A DNA stretch of 64,000 nt from Gnetum montanum (GCA_015680685.1 MNCI01005871.1:369153-433152), one strand, 5' to 3'. Shown: positions 32,986 to 47,076, counted from the first letter of the stretch. Notes: generated by a model not told the origin, from the letters alone. Numbers and translations: made by a program.

Positions 32986-34014
32986 TCTTCATCTTGGTAT
33001 TTTTATTATATTTTTGATGGGCTGTCTGCCTGATGCCATTTTTACCCCTTTTTTGTCCTTTATCTTGTTCTTAATTGAATGGTAAGGGTAATGACTATTA
33101 TAATTATCTTATTAATATTTGCATTTTTAAAAAACATTTTCAACTATTCTTCCCATTTAACCAGAGAAATCAATGGGTGATTAAGATGTGGTCCTTTGGA
33201 TATTTCATCTTGTTATTAAATTATGTTACAGTCTTCTACTTTAACGCTTCAGTAACCGACTATATATAAGAAACAAGAGGTGAATTTTAGCAATGCTCAC
33301 ATCTTAATATATTTTAAATTTCTTTGTACTATATCATGCATGCTCTGATGAGCACATCTGTATATAGAGGTCTTCTATCTTACTTCTGAGTCAGAGCAAA
33401 AAGAGGGTATGCCGAAACACCATTTGCCTTTGAATTGCGGTCTCTTTGAAGAAGCGGATTTTCAGTATATGTTGAATTTTGAATTTACAATAAATATATA
33501 AATTTTCTGAGACATCTTTTTTATTTTTAAAAAAATATATATAGAAATATGCAAGGCATAGCCTTTCAAGGGAAATCAGCATGAATAGTCGGTTAAATAA
33601 CGAAATTAAAACTATATGGAGATTGAAACCGTTGGTTATGAATTTGCACTGTAACTTTGTTATTACCCAAGTTTCTTTGCATGGAAGAACTGTACCTCCC
33701 CAATGGCCTAGTGTAGTTTTGAAAGCATAAATTTTCTGACATGCAATCTTACATATAAATTCATTGAATAAATCAATAAATATAACAGTGGGTTATCCCT
33801 ACACGTCACGTCAGATATATTGATAATTTGATATTACATTTTCCTTGAGAACACGTTATACAACAATGCTTATAATATATTGCCAGCATAACACTTTAAA
33901 ATCTTCTCAAAATGTGTTTATTGCATTTAAAATATGTCAATGACATCGAAGGCATTTTAGAGAATGAATGTATGCAATGATACATACGGGAGTGGCAAGA
34001 CATTAATAAATTTT
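32986..34014 (+). other. Noncoding 3' region of the RLP gene
   Basis: AT-rich, no gene or repeat recognised. Short open frames (33075-33269, 33391-33582) have no domain. Confidence 0.4.
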
Positions 34015-34126
34015 CTTGTATCTATTATAAGTGCTTTATATTTAATTATTCATAGAAAATACAAGAATGTCTTGTATCTAATATAAGTGCTTTATATTTA
34101 ATTATTCATAGAAAATACAAGAATGA
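34015..34126 (+). repeat. Tandem 56-bp duplication
   Basis: Units 34015-34070 and 34071-34126, nearly identical (TCTATTATAAG versus TCTAATATAAG). A pol III B-box-like GATTCGAACCC with a T-run at 34244-34275 lies further on, too little to call a SINE. Confidence 0.85.
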
Positions 34127-34317
34127 ATTACTTAGTTATTTTATCTCTAAGCAGTAAACAAAAGTGAAAGGAACGTAATTTCCCAATAATTTCTGGAATT
34201 CTTAATGTTCATTAAGGATTAATAGAAGAGTGAAACTTTAACCTTTTTTTGAGTAGTTGTCTTAGATTCGAACCCATGTCTTATGACTTGAAATACAAAC
34301 AATTATAAATTTGTAAT

Positions 34318-35843
34318 TGTTGAGGTCAACCTCACCCATGCTAGGCATGGGGCCATTATCAATGCACATGTAGAAAATTATAGTTGCAAAGTAGTCAAAA
34401 TGCACAAATCAAATTCATAGGAATTCAACAAATGCTATATTGGTTTTATGTAAAAAGCAAAATATACACAAAAGATCCTCAACCACACATAAATAAAATA
34501 AAATAAAAATTATGAATTTCAATTGCTAAATGAGCAAGCACTACACCAGCACATGATAAATAGTGCACCACATGCTTTGCACAGACCTCTAAAAGATTAC
34601 CTCAATGTAACCTATCAATCATGCTGTTGGTACCAATTGCCCCTTGGAGAGAAAAAGTGATATAAAGGAATTCCATTTAGAAAAGAAAAGAAATAAAATC
34701 AAGAGAAAAGATAAGCCACCTGAAAAATGCCAACAAAATAGCATATTTTTAAATTATAAAACATGGTAATGACTACATAATTTGTGCAAGTCTAATGAAT
34801 TGATTTTTATATATTTTTAAAAAAGAATTACATATTTACAAATGTTTGTTAAAACATTTGTAACAGTGATGCAGCGTGTTGACGGCGAATGACAGTTTAG
34901 GGTTAGGGTTTCTCCTGTAAGACCACCATAAAGAGGGGGCAGCAAGAAACAACAAGGGTTGGAATTGGCAACAAGGTCTGGTGGCCAATCTTTCTTTTTG
35001 AAATGGTAGCGGCTGGCAACGCATAGTAGCCGCTATTTTATTTTGTTCTTCTGGATGCTGGGGTAACGACAAATGCCTGTAGTGAGTACGTGATAGAAGC
35101 ACTGACGGCTGCAACCACACTTGCATCTCAGCGACATACAGCAATATCAAAAAACGTTTGGCATTTTCAATTACAGATATTTAATATTTTCAGCATTTCG
35201 AAACATGTTACCCGTACATTGTGATGTATAACACTCTATGCACTAATTTTAAATTTTTTTTAATGCTTAAACTTTTATTGTTTTATAATTCAAAGCAGTA
35301 GCATTCCTTTGTTTTTTTTTTCCGCTTTTCGATCCACAAATCCTTAAATACTAATATATTGCATTTTTCAAGTTGTAAACTGTTTTCAATCAGGAAACTC
35401 CCTATGGTCCCTATTGCATTGTTCTATTTTGTTGTGTTGCTCTTATAAGTATAGTTTTCTTATCTGCATTTGCAGCATAGTAGCAAGTATAAGTTTCTAT
35501 CTATGGTAACATTACCACAGATGTTTCATCCTCAGTGACAACATCATCGCCATTGGGCAGTATTTAGTTTATGCTTACGTGCAATCTGCTTGTTAAAATT
35601 CAGTAACTGCGTCTACTGCCAATGATGTGCCCTTTTCTGATGCACTTTAAATTGTATAAGAATTTTAATTCCAGATTACTTTAAAATAGTTAAGCTTCAT
35701 AATAATTATTATTATTTTCACATGGCCCTTTTCAGCTAAGACTATTCCTAGGTCTCCATACCCATACGGGAGGTTCCCTAGGTGATAGTCTCCTAAAACG
35801 AGTTTTCACAGGTGTTCGTGTGTCCAAAATTTACGCATCAACA
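34318..35843 (+). mobile_element. Family H solo LTR (1.53 kb)
   Basis: Starts TGTTGAGGTCAACCTCACCC and ends CATCAACA. Flanks GTAAT (34313-34317) and TTAAT (35844-35848) agree at four of five bases. No polypurine tract precedes it, so it is probably solo. The minus-strand open frame 34836-35150 is not supported as a gene. Confidence 0.75.
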
Positions 35844-35940
35844 TTAATATTTACTAAAGCCATTACATATTGACATTGTATATTTTTCTATATAATAGTG
35901 GTCCCTTGTTTACAAAGTATTCCACTAGATATAAGTCTTA

Positions 35941-36728
35941 CCTACAACCTCAACTCCGATCTTCTATTTTGCTCATCATTTACTTGATTTACGTTTGGTC
36001 ATTTATTTTTCTAACAAATTTTAGGACTTTTGAGCATAGACTTTGTATAGGATTGAACCTAATCTATAGAATAGTAAACACTCTTTTGGTGAACTACACA
36101 ATGATGTGCAAAGGCTATGTTGGTCATGCTATTATCTACTATAGGGCATGAGATTAATTTTTTGTTTTTCATTTTAGAAGCTAGTTATTCTTTAATGTTT
36201 AAAAGGGTTGATACATATGTTTTAAGATCTATTTTAAGTTGGGAAAAATTTAAAAATAAACCACTTTTTCACATTAAAGAAATTTTTGTAGATTTAATGT
36301 GATGATCATAAGCTATTTTCTTGTTCTTGTCGAGAAGAATAAGAAAATGAATCAAAAGAAGTTTAAAAACAAAAAAAACAAAAGGCCATGGCACAATTTC
36401 AACAAAGGGGTCATAACATAATTAAGTATGCTATGAACTAGATTGAATCACATAGATAAAATTTCATTTTCACCTTTGAAGTTGGTAACATTCTGGATTA
36501 CAAAAAGAAGATAAAATTTCAATTTTTTTACTTTCAAAGTTGGTAACTTTCCAAGTTACAAAAAGAAAGTGTATTTGCTTAAATACAGAGCAACCAAATG
36601 CACAATATAGTGGTTTATCCAAGTTTTTAAAAGAAGTCATTCATGGTATCTTTGAATATAGATTTTTAAGGTCATGTTCAAAGAAGAAATAAGTTTCAAA
36701 GTTAGGAGAGAGGATTTTCAACATATCA
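35941..36728. repeat. Repeat X, copy 1
   Basis: About 790 bp, closely similar to 40984-41772. No domain recognised in its short open frames. In copy 2 the left boundary is exactly the end of a family H LTR, so copy 1 shows the uninterrupted sequence across that point (GTCTTA then CCTACAACC). Confidence 0.7.
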
Positions 36729-38780
36729 ACAACTAAGATATCTATATAACATGTAAATGTAGGGTATTATTTAAGTTGTACTTTTGCTCCTTTTAATGAT
36801 CCTACTACATGTATGTTAGATCCATTGACTTGTATCACACTTCTTGCTTGTGCTAGCATCCATGCTTTTAAGGTTTTACATACCTCAAGTGGCATGACAC
36901 TAACAGTTGGTCCAGAATCCATTAGAAAATTATGAACATTCTTTTCTAAAATAATTAAAGTTGTCAGGAAAGGAGGTTAATCTTTCTTATTCAACATGGA
37001 ATTACTTGCATTTTGTATTGATAATGCATTAGGACTTTTTGCAAAATGAACTTGCCCTTTGGTTTTTGGGGATTTTTCTTTATTGATTTTAGGTGTATCA
37101 ACTATCTTTTGAATCACATCTTTCATTTCATTAAAGTGTAGAAGATCATAGATTAAAATGTTGGCTTTAACCTTTTTCAAATCCTCAACTAGATCATAAG
37201 TCTTATGTTCGTTTTTGACTTCTTGTTGAGGTGGAGTTCTTCTAAGTATAGAAAGGGTGGGTTTGGTCATTGTGGGGTGTTTGCTTGGGATGGTCCGATT
37301 TGATTATTTGTGTTATTTTGACTATGAGCTCTTCTATTTGGAGGAGTATAAGGATCATTCCTTGTTTGTTATTATGTGGTGTTCATAATGTCACTTAGTA
37401 TACGGTAGCGAGTGTTATGTGGATTGGGATCACTTACCATGACTTGTTCCAATGAGGGAGCTTCTTCATTTTCCGTTTCATGAGGCATGTTAAGGACCAT
37501 AATTGGGGTTTATCCATTTTGTTGAATTTGAGCATTGTCACTATATAGTACTAAAAATTAAGGACAAATTTTCTCAAAATGTTGCCTAGTGTTATGGAGA
37601 TGACAATAATCATCATTGATTGATGTGCTCAATTTTTTGGATTGTATAGGGACTTTATTGTTATTTCGCTTTAGCTTAACTACTTCATTGGAAAGCTTTT
37701 GAAATGAAGCTAATATTTGTGTCATTTTGTTTTTTGTTTGAGAAGTGGATGTATTAGGATTAGACATTCCATTTGGATTTATGATGGATTGGATCAAAGC
37801 TTTTCATTGATCATCACTTAAATTGATATTTGGTGGTAAAAATGAAGAGGATGTGGGACCTTAAAAACAACTACTTGTAGGTTGAGTCATTTGAAGGGGA
37901 GTGGGAGTTTGGAACAAAGTATTATTCATTGGGAAAACTTGTGGTGGTAAAGGGGTAGATTGCATAGGGTTACTAACATTCATCATCCCAAATTGAGTCT
38001 GAATGAAATTCATCAAGGTAATTTGTTCCAACTCAATGGCCTTAGCCATTACTCCTTTGTATTTTTGTTATGTTGGGATTGGACTAAATGGCATAGGTGA
38101 AGAACGGGTCTTGATAGAGAGGTAGAAATTCAGGATACCATCAGGTTGTGAGTGCATCTCATTTGACACATAAGCAAGTTGATGAAGGAATCTTTGGTTT
38201 TAATTATGGACATTTTTCCTAGGTGCTTTCCTTTGGCTTGTGAAATTGCTTTATGCTATGGTAGGGCTAGTAAGCTTATCAAACTAAAGTAGGAACTTAT
38301 TTTTGAATTCTTTCCATGAGTTGATGGAGGCATTAGGGATCAAAAACCATTAGGTGTCTTTGCTCTTGAAAGTTGTCACAAAGACCCTACATGTTGTGTC
38401 ATTTTCAACAATGTTATGGATGCCTGGTAAAGTTTTAAAACATTGTATATGTTGGCAGGCATCACTAGTAGGGGTTGTGGGAATCAAAGAAAAAATTTAT
38501 GTTTTGGAGCAATTTTAGAATATTGTGATAGTTGACGAAGTTAAAGGGGTTACTCACCAAGGGAGTTGGGGGTTGATTGGCTACCATCCTAGTTCAAGTT
38601 CTTCTAGGGATAGAACTTGAAAATCATGAAGCTTTTTGTTTTCTTAAAGTAAAGTAACAATTAGCTGGTTGGTTAGGGGTAGGGTTAAATGATTCTTGTT
38701 GGGAGGTTCACTCATAAAATGAAAATTATAGAATATAAATGCTAAAATAAAACTATAAAGTTAAGTAAAACAAAAAAGAT
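36729..38780 (-). pseudogene. Family H gag-protease remnant
   Basis: Minus-strand blocks: gag N-terminal region (38049-37861), a nucleocapsid-like stretch with YCHLHNTRQHFEKIC (37797-37558), a linker (37270-36977) and protease sequence to about 36729. Matches the other H copy at 60735-60165 and 46170-45683. Stops throughout. At 37202-37235 it preserves the empty target of the 14-kb composite insertion. Confidence 0.65.
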
Positions 38781-38784
38781 ATTA

Positions 38785-39288
38785 AAAAGAAAAAATTTCC
38801 TTTTCACTCATTCCCATTCTAAATGTCAAAAGAAAAAAAAAAGAGTTCCAAGGAAAAATCTAAAAGTTGTGGCTAGCTATGATCTAAGATAAGCTTGTCC
38901 TCTTCATTAAGTTTAGTATAATTCTTGTGCTCAAAGTAGTTCACATACCTTTTACTTTTACCTTTTGAGAAGATTGGGAATGAGATCTTAATTATGTACT
39001 TTAATTATATATATATATATATACCTATGTAGTTAAAATTATGATTTATAAAGAGTATATGTTTTGATCTTAATTAAATAAGATGGTGTGGTAAGGGTGG
39101 CCCACATTTCATTCTCTCTTGATTACATGGTTATTTTAATCATGTTTAGATTAATATAATTTGCTTTCAAATTTTAATATGTTTGTGTTTATGATATTTT
39201 CGATCTTGTATCTTTTGCATCTCCTTTAAGATTTCTATGATTTTGTTGTTCCTTGCACTTGCATATAATTTTTAGTTTGGGGGCTAAG
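38785..39288 (+). other. Family H 3' spacer and polypurine tract
   Basis: Plus-oriented spacer matching 21500-21985, ending TTTAGTTTGGGGGCTAAG. It abuts, in opposite orientation, the minus gag remnant at about 38780, so the element is rearranged. (TA)n at 39005-39022. Confidence 0.6.
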
Positions 39289-40983
39289 TGTTGATGTCAA
39301 CATTACCCATGCTAGGCATAGGGCCATGACTTATTAGTCTAATCACTAGGGTATGGTTTAAAGATTTGAATAGGATGTGATATCATGCAATGTTTAAATT
39401 ATTAATAATTATAATTTTAGTTTAAGTAGGTAGTATTAGGATGGAAAAGAAACGTATGCAACTAGTTTTCAAGAGCTCTACATTAGTGCCTAGAAGAGTT
39501 GAACCAATCTTCTAGTTTCAATTTTAAGATACATTTTAAGATAATTCTAGTATAAGTAAAGCATGTTGATGGAATTCCTAACCTATGGAATGATAGGAAG
39601 CCTGAACACTCCAATACTTTCGGAAGCTCCTACTACCTTTATAAATTTGTTGGTAACTAATTAGAAACAATTAAGCTACCCAACAAGACAAAGGTGCTGT
39701 GGTGGGGGAATTTGGATTATTGCACATTAGTTAGTTTGCAAATGCATTCAAAATTTGACCTTTCCCTCCAATAGACTAGTTGGCCACATCAGCATCGATG
39801 CACCACATCAATAATACTTTTACATTGTGGAATTTTAATGATCTTTCCCTATAAATAGTGGTGGCAGTGGTAACCAACGTGTTGGTGGGTGTAACTAATG
39901 TAGTGGTAATCGATGTGGATGTGGTGGTGGACATTAGCATCTAATGCTAAGCGGGGAGTAGTTATAGAAGAAGGGGCTCTTTGTCTTTACATGGACATCA
40001 TCTCTTGGTCTCCCCCTCTCTCACGAATAGATGTTGTAGGTGCATGATGAGAGCTACAACTATAGCGAGAAAGTGATGTGCAACTATGATGCTTGCAAAC
40101 ATCGACAAATGATGCTTATGAGTGGTAGAAATAGATGTTGTGGGTGGCCCTACAACATGCAATAACATCCAATAAACATTGTAGACACATGATGGGAGCT
40201 ACAACTGTGGCAAGCAAGTGGCACGTAACTACGATGCACAAATGGTAGCAGTTGTGTCTACAAGCGATGCATAATGGTAGTGCGTGAATGGTAGCAATGG
40301 ATGGGGCTCAACATGTGGCATCGAAAGTGATTGACAGTAGCAGACGATAGTCAACAAAGGGGTTATGGGCCTCTCTCCCCCAGTAGCTACTGTAAGCATG
40401 GATAGCATGCACATGGTAGGCAATTAGGAGTAGCACAATGCCAAGATTAGTAGCGAGCAGGTGCATCAACAATAACACATCAATAGCAGTACCAGATGAT
40501 GATTAGCAGGTGGTAGTATCAACAATAGCATGCAATGAATAGTGACAATCATGGTGGTAAATGACAATGACAAATGATAGCATGCATTAGTGGCATACAA
40601 CATGTGGTTAGTGATGGTAGAAAATAGTCAATAGCATGAATAACGACACATGGTGGTCAACAATAGCATTAGTAGCAACAGTAGTAACACATCCTTGCAT
40701 AGTGAGGTTTTCATCCCTGTGGAATCAGGCTTTTCTACCTAGCAATGGATGTCTTTGATAGCAACAGTGGTAGCACAAAGTAATGTCCAATGGTAGTAGA
40801 TGGCGATCATGTGCAATGACAAGGGGGCAGGATCCCCATTTAACTATTTAACATCACATAGCTCTCTCTAGCTAAGACTATTCTGAGGTTTTCATACCCA
40901 TATGGGAGGTGCCCTATGTAATAGTCTCTCTAAATGAGCTTAGTATATTGGGTGTTGTTGTGTTCAAAATTTATGCATCAACA
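39289..40983 (+). mobile_element. Family H 3' LTR (1.70 kb)
   Basis: TGTTGATGTCAACATTACCC to CATCAACA, preceded by the polypurine tract. Region 40000-40720 is rich in short GTAGCA/ATGGTAG-type motifs. The target beyond it is CCTAC (repeat X copy 2). The partner LTR is not in the window. Confidence 0.8.
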
Positions 40984-41772
40984 CCTACAACCTCAACTCT
41001 AATCTCCTATTTTTCTCATTACTCACTTGATTTAAGTTTGGTCATTTATTTTTCTAACAAATTTTAGGAACTTTGAGCATAGAATGTGCATAGGATTGAA
41101 CCTAATCTATAGAATAGTAAACACTCTTCTGGTGAACTACACAATGATGTGCAGAGGCTATGTTGGTCATGCTATTATGTACTATAGGGCAAAAGATTAC
41201 TTTTTTGATTTTCATTTTAGAGGCTAGTTACTTTTTAATGTTTAAAAGGGTTGATACATAGGCTTTGAAGGTTTGTTTTAGGGGTATATTTTAAGTTGGG
41301 AAAAAATTAAAAAATAAATCACTTTTTCACATTAAATAAATTTTTATAGATTTAGTGTGATGATCATAAGTACTTTTCTTGTTCTTGTCAAGAAGAATAA
41401 GAAAATGAATTAGAATAAGTTTTAAAAGAAAGGCCATGGCACAATTTCAACAAAGGGTCCATAACATATTCATGTATGCTATGAACTAGATTAAATCACA
41501 TAGATAAAATTTTATTTTCACCTTTGACGTTGGTAACATTCTAAGTTATAAAAAGAAGATAAAATTTTTAATTTTTTTCATTCAAAGTTGGTAAATTTCT
41601 AAGTTACAAAAATAAAGTGTATTAATTTAAATATAGAACAACCAAATGCACAATACAATGGTTTATCCAAGATTTTAAAAGAGGTCCTTCATGGTATCTT
41701 TGAATATAGATTTTCAAGTTCATATTCAAACAAGAAATAAGTTTCAAAGTCAGGAGAGAGAGGATTCTCAGC
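40984..41772. repeat. Repeat X, copy 2
   Basis: Second copy of the 35941-36728 sequence, beginning exactly at the end of the LTR and diverging at about 41772. Confidence 0.7.
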
Positions 41773-43240
41773 CTTTCAATTTAATCTTTTTAAAAGAAGA
41801 TTCTGATAGTAGAGAGTGTTAATCTTAATAATTGTTACAACCTATCCACAAAATTTGCAATTTTCCTTAGAATTCACTCTCCTAAAGTCAATACAAATTA
41901 TATCCTAATGTTAAATATGCTAAAATTTATTTTAAGTAAAGGAAAGCATAAATATTATTGGTCATGGAGAGAAATGTACAATTACCAAATTGATGGGGAT
42001 AGCAAAATATTGAATAGATCTTTCATTGTCTTTTAATAGGCTTCGATGCTTGACACAACTGACATGTAGATAAAGAACGTCAAGATTTCACCTAAGTTAT
42101 AATGTTGAACACATGCATCCATTTCATATATAAGACAGAGAAGTTTTAAGACAAATTTCATGAATTGTGAAGAAAATTTTTAAGACATTTTGTCACATCT
42201 GCACTTTGGTAAGGAATTTATTGGACAAGACTTCAAATGACATTTACCTTCACCCTTCAAAGTGAAAGGATTAGTGAAAATAAAAACCATGTCTTTAAAA
42301 ACATAAAATAATTTTTTGCTAAGCTAGTATCCAAAAACCTTGCCATCAATGCAAGAAATGGTTGGGAATCATGGCTTATAACCCACATAATGTCCACTAC
42401 AGAAAAATGGTAATCTTCATAAAGGTAACATGTAGGAAACAATTGAAATTTCATAATTAAAGAATGTGGTTGATGGAGTGGCACATCCTTGTTGTAGTGC
42501 TAAAGTCCAAGTTGTAGCTCCATTACTACCATAAATCCTAAACGTGCATTCCTTTTACTACTACAAAAACAAAATCAAAAACCAAATAACATAACACTAG
42601 TATAGATTAAGGAATTGGATTCTTCAACTACCACCACGTGGCTACCTAGCAACAAAACCTATGCCTTCGGTTTGAGTCTTTCATAGCAATGAGAGCATAA
42701 ACAATTCAACATAATTCCATCCGCAACTACAACTAATGAGCCCTGGAATGTGATGGAGAATATCCCTAGAAGAAACAAACCATGCAAACATGATTACTAA
42801 GTTGCCCCTACATGCATTCCGTATCTGCGATACCATTGCTTATATTATTTTCAAATTTTTTTATATATCTATTTTATTCCTTGCATGTGTTCTTGTGTGA
42901 TTTGTGATTTACTAATTTTCTGAAGTTAATGTGGTGATGTCCACTAATAATGATGTAATTTCCATATGAGTCTTTAATAAATTATTTCTAAAGACTTCTC
43001 AAAGTAACAACGATCTATTTTTCATTGGAAATCTTTGTTTATGATTTTAGATAGCCTTTATAAACAAAGTTGATATTACATTCTTTTATTTTATTTTATT
43101 AGCTTGAAACAAATATGTTGTGGATATGAGTATTGAAGAACACAAACTCATATTTCTACAAATTTATTATGCTTTATTTAATGTGATTAAACTAATTTAT
43201 GAATGGCACCATCCCTAGCATGGAAGTGTTGATATCAACA
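41773..43240 (-). other. Probable truncated family H 3' LTR with an RLP-upstream-like segment
   Basis: A polypurine tract at 43241-43258 (minus) and LTR start TGTTGATATCAACA at 43240-43227 mark an LTR running to lower coordinates. No LTR end is found. At about 41930-42250 the sequence resembles 28260-28560 upstream of the RLP gene. No gene seen. Confidence 0.4.
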
Positions 43241-44277
43241 CATAGCCCCCAAACTAGAAATTTCATGCAAGTGCAAGGAACAACAAAAACATAGAAATTT
43301 TAAAAGGAGATGCAAAAGATAGAGGATTTGAAAGATCATAAAACATAGACAAATAGAAATTTGAAAGTAAACTATACTAATATAAACTTGATTAAAATAA
43401 CCATATAATCAAGAAAGTACTAAATGTGGGTCATCCTTGCCACACCATCTATTTAATCAAGATCTAAACATATACTCTTTATAAATCATAACTTTAACCA
43501 TATATATATATATCATTCCCAATCATCTCATCAATAAAAACAATTAGCATGAGGATTACTTTGAGCACAATATTTATGCTAGACTTAATAAAGAGGACAT
43601 GCTTACCTTAGATCATAGTTAGCCACAACTTTAGGATTTTTCCTTGGGATTTTTTTGACATTTAGAAAGGGAATGGGTGAAAAGGGATAAGGAAAAATTA
43701 AGAAAATTAGGAAATGGAAAGGTAATATTTGCTTTTCTCCTTTTTTTTTTGAATTTTGGGGGGAATATGTTTAAAAAGGAGAATGGAGGCTAGGATGAGG
43801 ATTACTACTGGACCCCATCACACTCAAGAACTTATTACACTATGAATGAACATGGTCCTCATTCATTTATTTTTTCTTTTTTGAGAAAACTTTGCCCATG
43901 GTGCACTTCATTCTTAATGTAGGAATTCCAACATGAGTTTGGCTGATTAGCTACACTACCAAAGAACACAATCCTTTCAGAAACTTTGTCCATGGTGTAG
44001 TTAAACCCTCGTGCATGTGCCTTTTTAATTATAATCTGGATGACATCATAGCATGTCTTTTGGGTGGCCAAGGACTCTCAAGTGGAGAGGAACACACTTT
44101 ACCTTGTTGCTCATAGGATAGCCATGGATCATCACACTTGAGTGTTGGGGCTTAAGAGAGGGAAAATAGAATTTTCCAAGGTTACTTAGTGATTGTGGCT
44201 AACCATTCTTCATCTTTACATATCNGTAGTAATCCAAATGGTCATAATGATTACTAAAATCAAATGAAAAGCACAAA
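43241..44277 (-). other. Family H polypurine tract and 3' spacer (minus)
   Basis: TTTCTAGTTTGGGGGCTATG precedes the LTR. The spacer matches 20988-21969 reversed, including the CACCATGG-bounded segment at 43880-44000. N at 44225. Confidence 0.6.
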
Positions 44278-46170
44278 TCAAACCAAAGCTAATATGCTAA
44301 GAAAGAGATGATGAAAATGCAAAGAAAATGCAAATGCAACTATATACAAATGAAATGCATGGTGAAAGGGAAGAAAGCTTGAAATTAGGGATCTACCAAG
44401 TGTCCATGTGGGGCACTTTGAGTAGAAATGCTTTAGATGAAATGCGTTAAAATTTCTACCTAATTTATATCCTTGCAAATCAACAATTTTCTACATATTA
44501 GGGCCAATGACATTTGTAACTTGGTACAGACCTGACCAAATAGGAGAAAACTTACTTTGAGGACTTGTTTGATGAAATGCTCTATCTCTTTTTAGGACTA
44601 CATCTTCTATTTTAAAGACTTTGCCTATATATTTCTTGTCAAACCATCTTTTAACAATTTTTTAATGATCAAGATTACAAAAATCAATACATAATCGTAA
44701 TTCACTTGTTTGTTCTCTAATAGGCACAAAATTTTATGTCAAACTTAAATGTTTCATAGGATAAATAATTTTAGATTATAAGTGTTTATCAATTTTTAAT
44801 CCAAGTTTTAATTTGAGGTCTAAAAAGTTTAAGTTTTTTTCTAAATGGTTCAATTTTAGTATGTAAGTAAGCAAATAAAGCTTCACTAGTTGCCATTTTA
44901 GGAATGATTTTATTTGAAAAATATGACATCCTTTGACATAAATTCTTCATTAATTTGAGAAACTTTAAAACATTAATCACTTAATTTACCCTTAAAAATA
45001 AAAATTCATGAATATGATCATCATCATCAAAACTTGGAAAGAAAAGATATTATCGAGAATAGAATAGGAGTTAACCTTTTCAATAATTATTTCAAAATCC
45101 CAAGAATTATGTCTAAAAGGAACATCTAAAGTAGTCACCATTTGAGTAAATGCATCAAGAACATAATTTTTTTCTTTAAGAATGTGTTTAATGGATTAGT
45201 CATCAAAATTTGGCACACCTTCTAATATTTTAATAGTTAGGATCTCATTTATATCTTTGTCCTCTCCTAATGGTGGTGAATGATCCAAAAGAAATCTTTT
45301 AGTATCATGTTGATGATAATGTAAGGCATCTTCATAAATTTCTTCACATTCTCTAAAGGTTAGATAGTGTTAGGTGGAATTTGTATGATCAAAAGAATTT
45401 GTTTATGTAATTTCACTCACATGGTCATTTATAACATGTTCACCAAGTCAAACTTCAATAACATCAATATAAAGATTAGTATTTTGATTTTCCAAAGATT
45501 GATTGTGTTGATTAAAAGATGTTACCACTTGTTTACAAAAAGGTTCTTTTGGTATCACCATATATTCAAATTTTTTTTATAGGAATTAATAATTCTAAAA
45601 AGGCTGATCTAAAGAAGCCCCCAAATGAGGCTCCAAAAGTCCTAGATAAAAGCACACCATTAGTGGATGACATATCAACTACTTAAATATCTATATAACA
45701 TGTAAACATAGGGTATTTTTTAAGTTGTACTTTTACTCCTTTTAGTGACCCTACCATAGGTACATTAGATCCATCAAGTTGTATGATGCTTCTTACTTGT
45801 GGTAGCATTTGTGCTTCTAATATTTCACATACCTCAAGTGGCATGACACTAATAGTTGCACTAGAATCCATTAAACAATTGTGAAGATTCTTTCCAAAAA
45901 TGACCAAAGTTGCTAGAAAAGGTGGTTGATAATTCTTATTAGGCATAAAATTACTTGAATTTTGTATTGATAAAGCATTAGGACTTTCTACAAAATGAAC
46001 TTGCCTTTTAGTTGTTGGAGATTGTTATTTATTAGTTTCAGGTGTATGAACTATCATTTGAATCACATCTTTCATTTCATTAAAATGTAGAAGATCATAC
46101 ATTGAAATGTTAAATATAACTTTTTTCAAGTCCTCAACTAGATCATAAGTCTTATGTTTGTCTTTCACTT
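44278..46170 (-). pseudogene. Family H protease to integrase-end remnant
   Basis: Minus order: protease (45946-45683, LMDSSATISVMP with DSSA in place of DSGA), spacer, the tail of the upstream RNase H (QMVTTLDVPFRHNSWDFE, about 45050-45140), the linker to reverse transcriptase, the first part of reverse transcriptase (about 44800-44660), then a large deletion and the integrase C-terminal end (NFNAFHLKHFYSKCP, 44478-44400). Its upstream gag continues at 60735-60165 across the composite insertion. CACTT 46166-46170 is the left target copy. Confidence 0.7.
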
Positions 46171-47076
46171 TGATGAATCATGGTTTGCCAGGTGCTGACA
46201 TTGGACCCTTGATGTCTGACCCTTGACATCAAAATCTTAACATCAGACCCTCGATATTGGGCCCCCAATATCTCAACTTGGGTAACAATATCAGATACAT
46301 GATATCGTGGTTCCTGTGTAAGCCTATAAATACATCTTTGGGCGCATAGGAAGGAGGGTTAGAGTAAGTAAGTGTAGAAGTAGAGTCTTTTTGTTCATTT
46401 TTAGTTCATCTCAACCCTTTCCCCCATGCATGCCCATAGTGTGATGATTGTAATTATATGGAACCTTTATTTGAGTGTGACGTACTTGGACATGCACATG
46501 ACTGATAATAAAGATCAAGATTACTTCATCATTGCAGCATTCACTTAGTTTTAATTATTTAATTGTTATTGTTATTTATTGTTTTCCTAATTAATATATC
46601 TTACCCTTCATTTACTATCCCTATTATTAAATGTGAAATTAGTATGAATTAATCATGAGCATTTAAGTGTGACTACTTGGTAACCCAGTAGCATATTTAG
46701 GAGTACTTATGTAATATACGGTTGGTAATCCCAGAAGTAGTACACGAGGTCCAAGATGTGTACAAATGATTAAGGATGGATGCTCATTGCACTTAGGCTA
46801 GCTTAGATTCTCTTCTCTCATTCCCTATTACCTTAAAGCAAAGTTATTTTTCATTGCCTTTAGGAGTAACACTAGTTTAGGACCACATCATACACCCCAC
46901 TCTGGACTAAACCATATATGACAAAGCAAATACTAGTCTAGGTGGGAAGATTATGAACTATGATCAATGTGTAACTATCTAGATACCACAACTAGTCCAT
47001 CCATAAAGTTCGACTGGATCATGCATGAACGCTCGTATTCATATGGTTGAGTGTAGGGGTACCTTGCCACTCATCA
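46171..47076 (+). mobile_element. Family A LTR B1 (5')
   Basis: 906 bp, TGATGAATCATGG to CCACTCATCA. U3 has about five 14-bp repeats of the form GACCCTTGACATCA (46197-46270), then GATATC motifs and CCTATAAATAC (46323-46333). Confidence 0.9.

Noticed and set aside
34244-34275. Possible SINE (B-box-like GATTCGAACCC with A-tail on the minus strand)
   Set aside because: No A box or 5' end and no target duplication could be found; one box in AT-rich DNA is not enough.
39700-40720. Coding or satellite sequence in the GTAGCA-rich part of the LTR
   Set aside because: Stops in all frames and no fixed period; treated as low-complexity LTR sequence.
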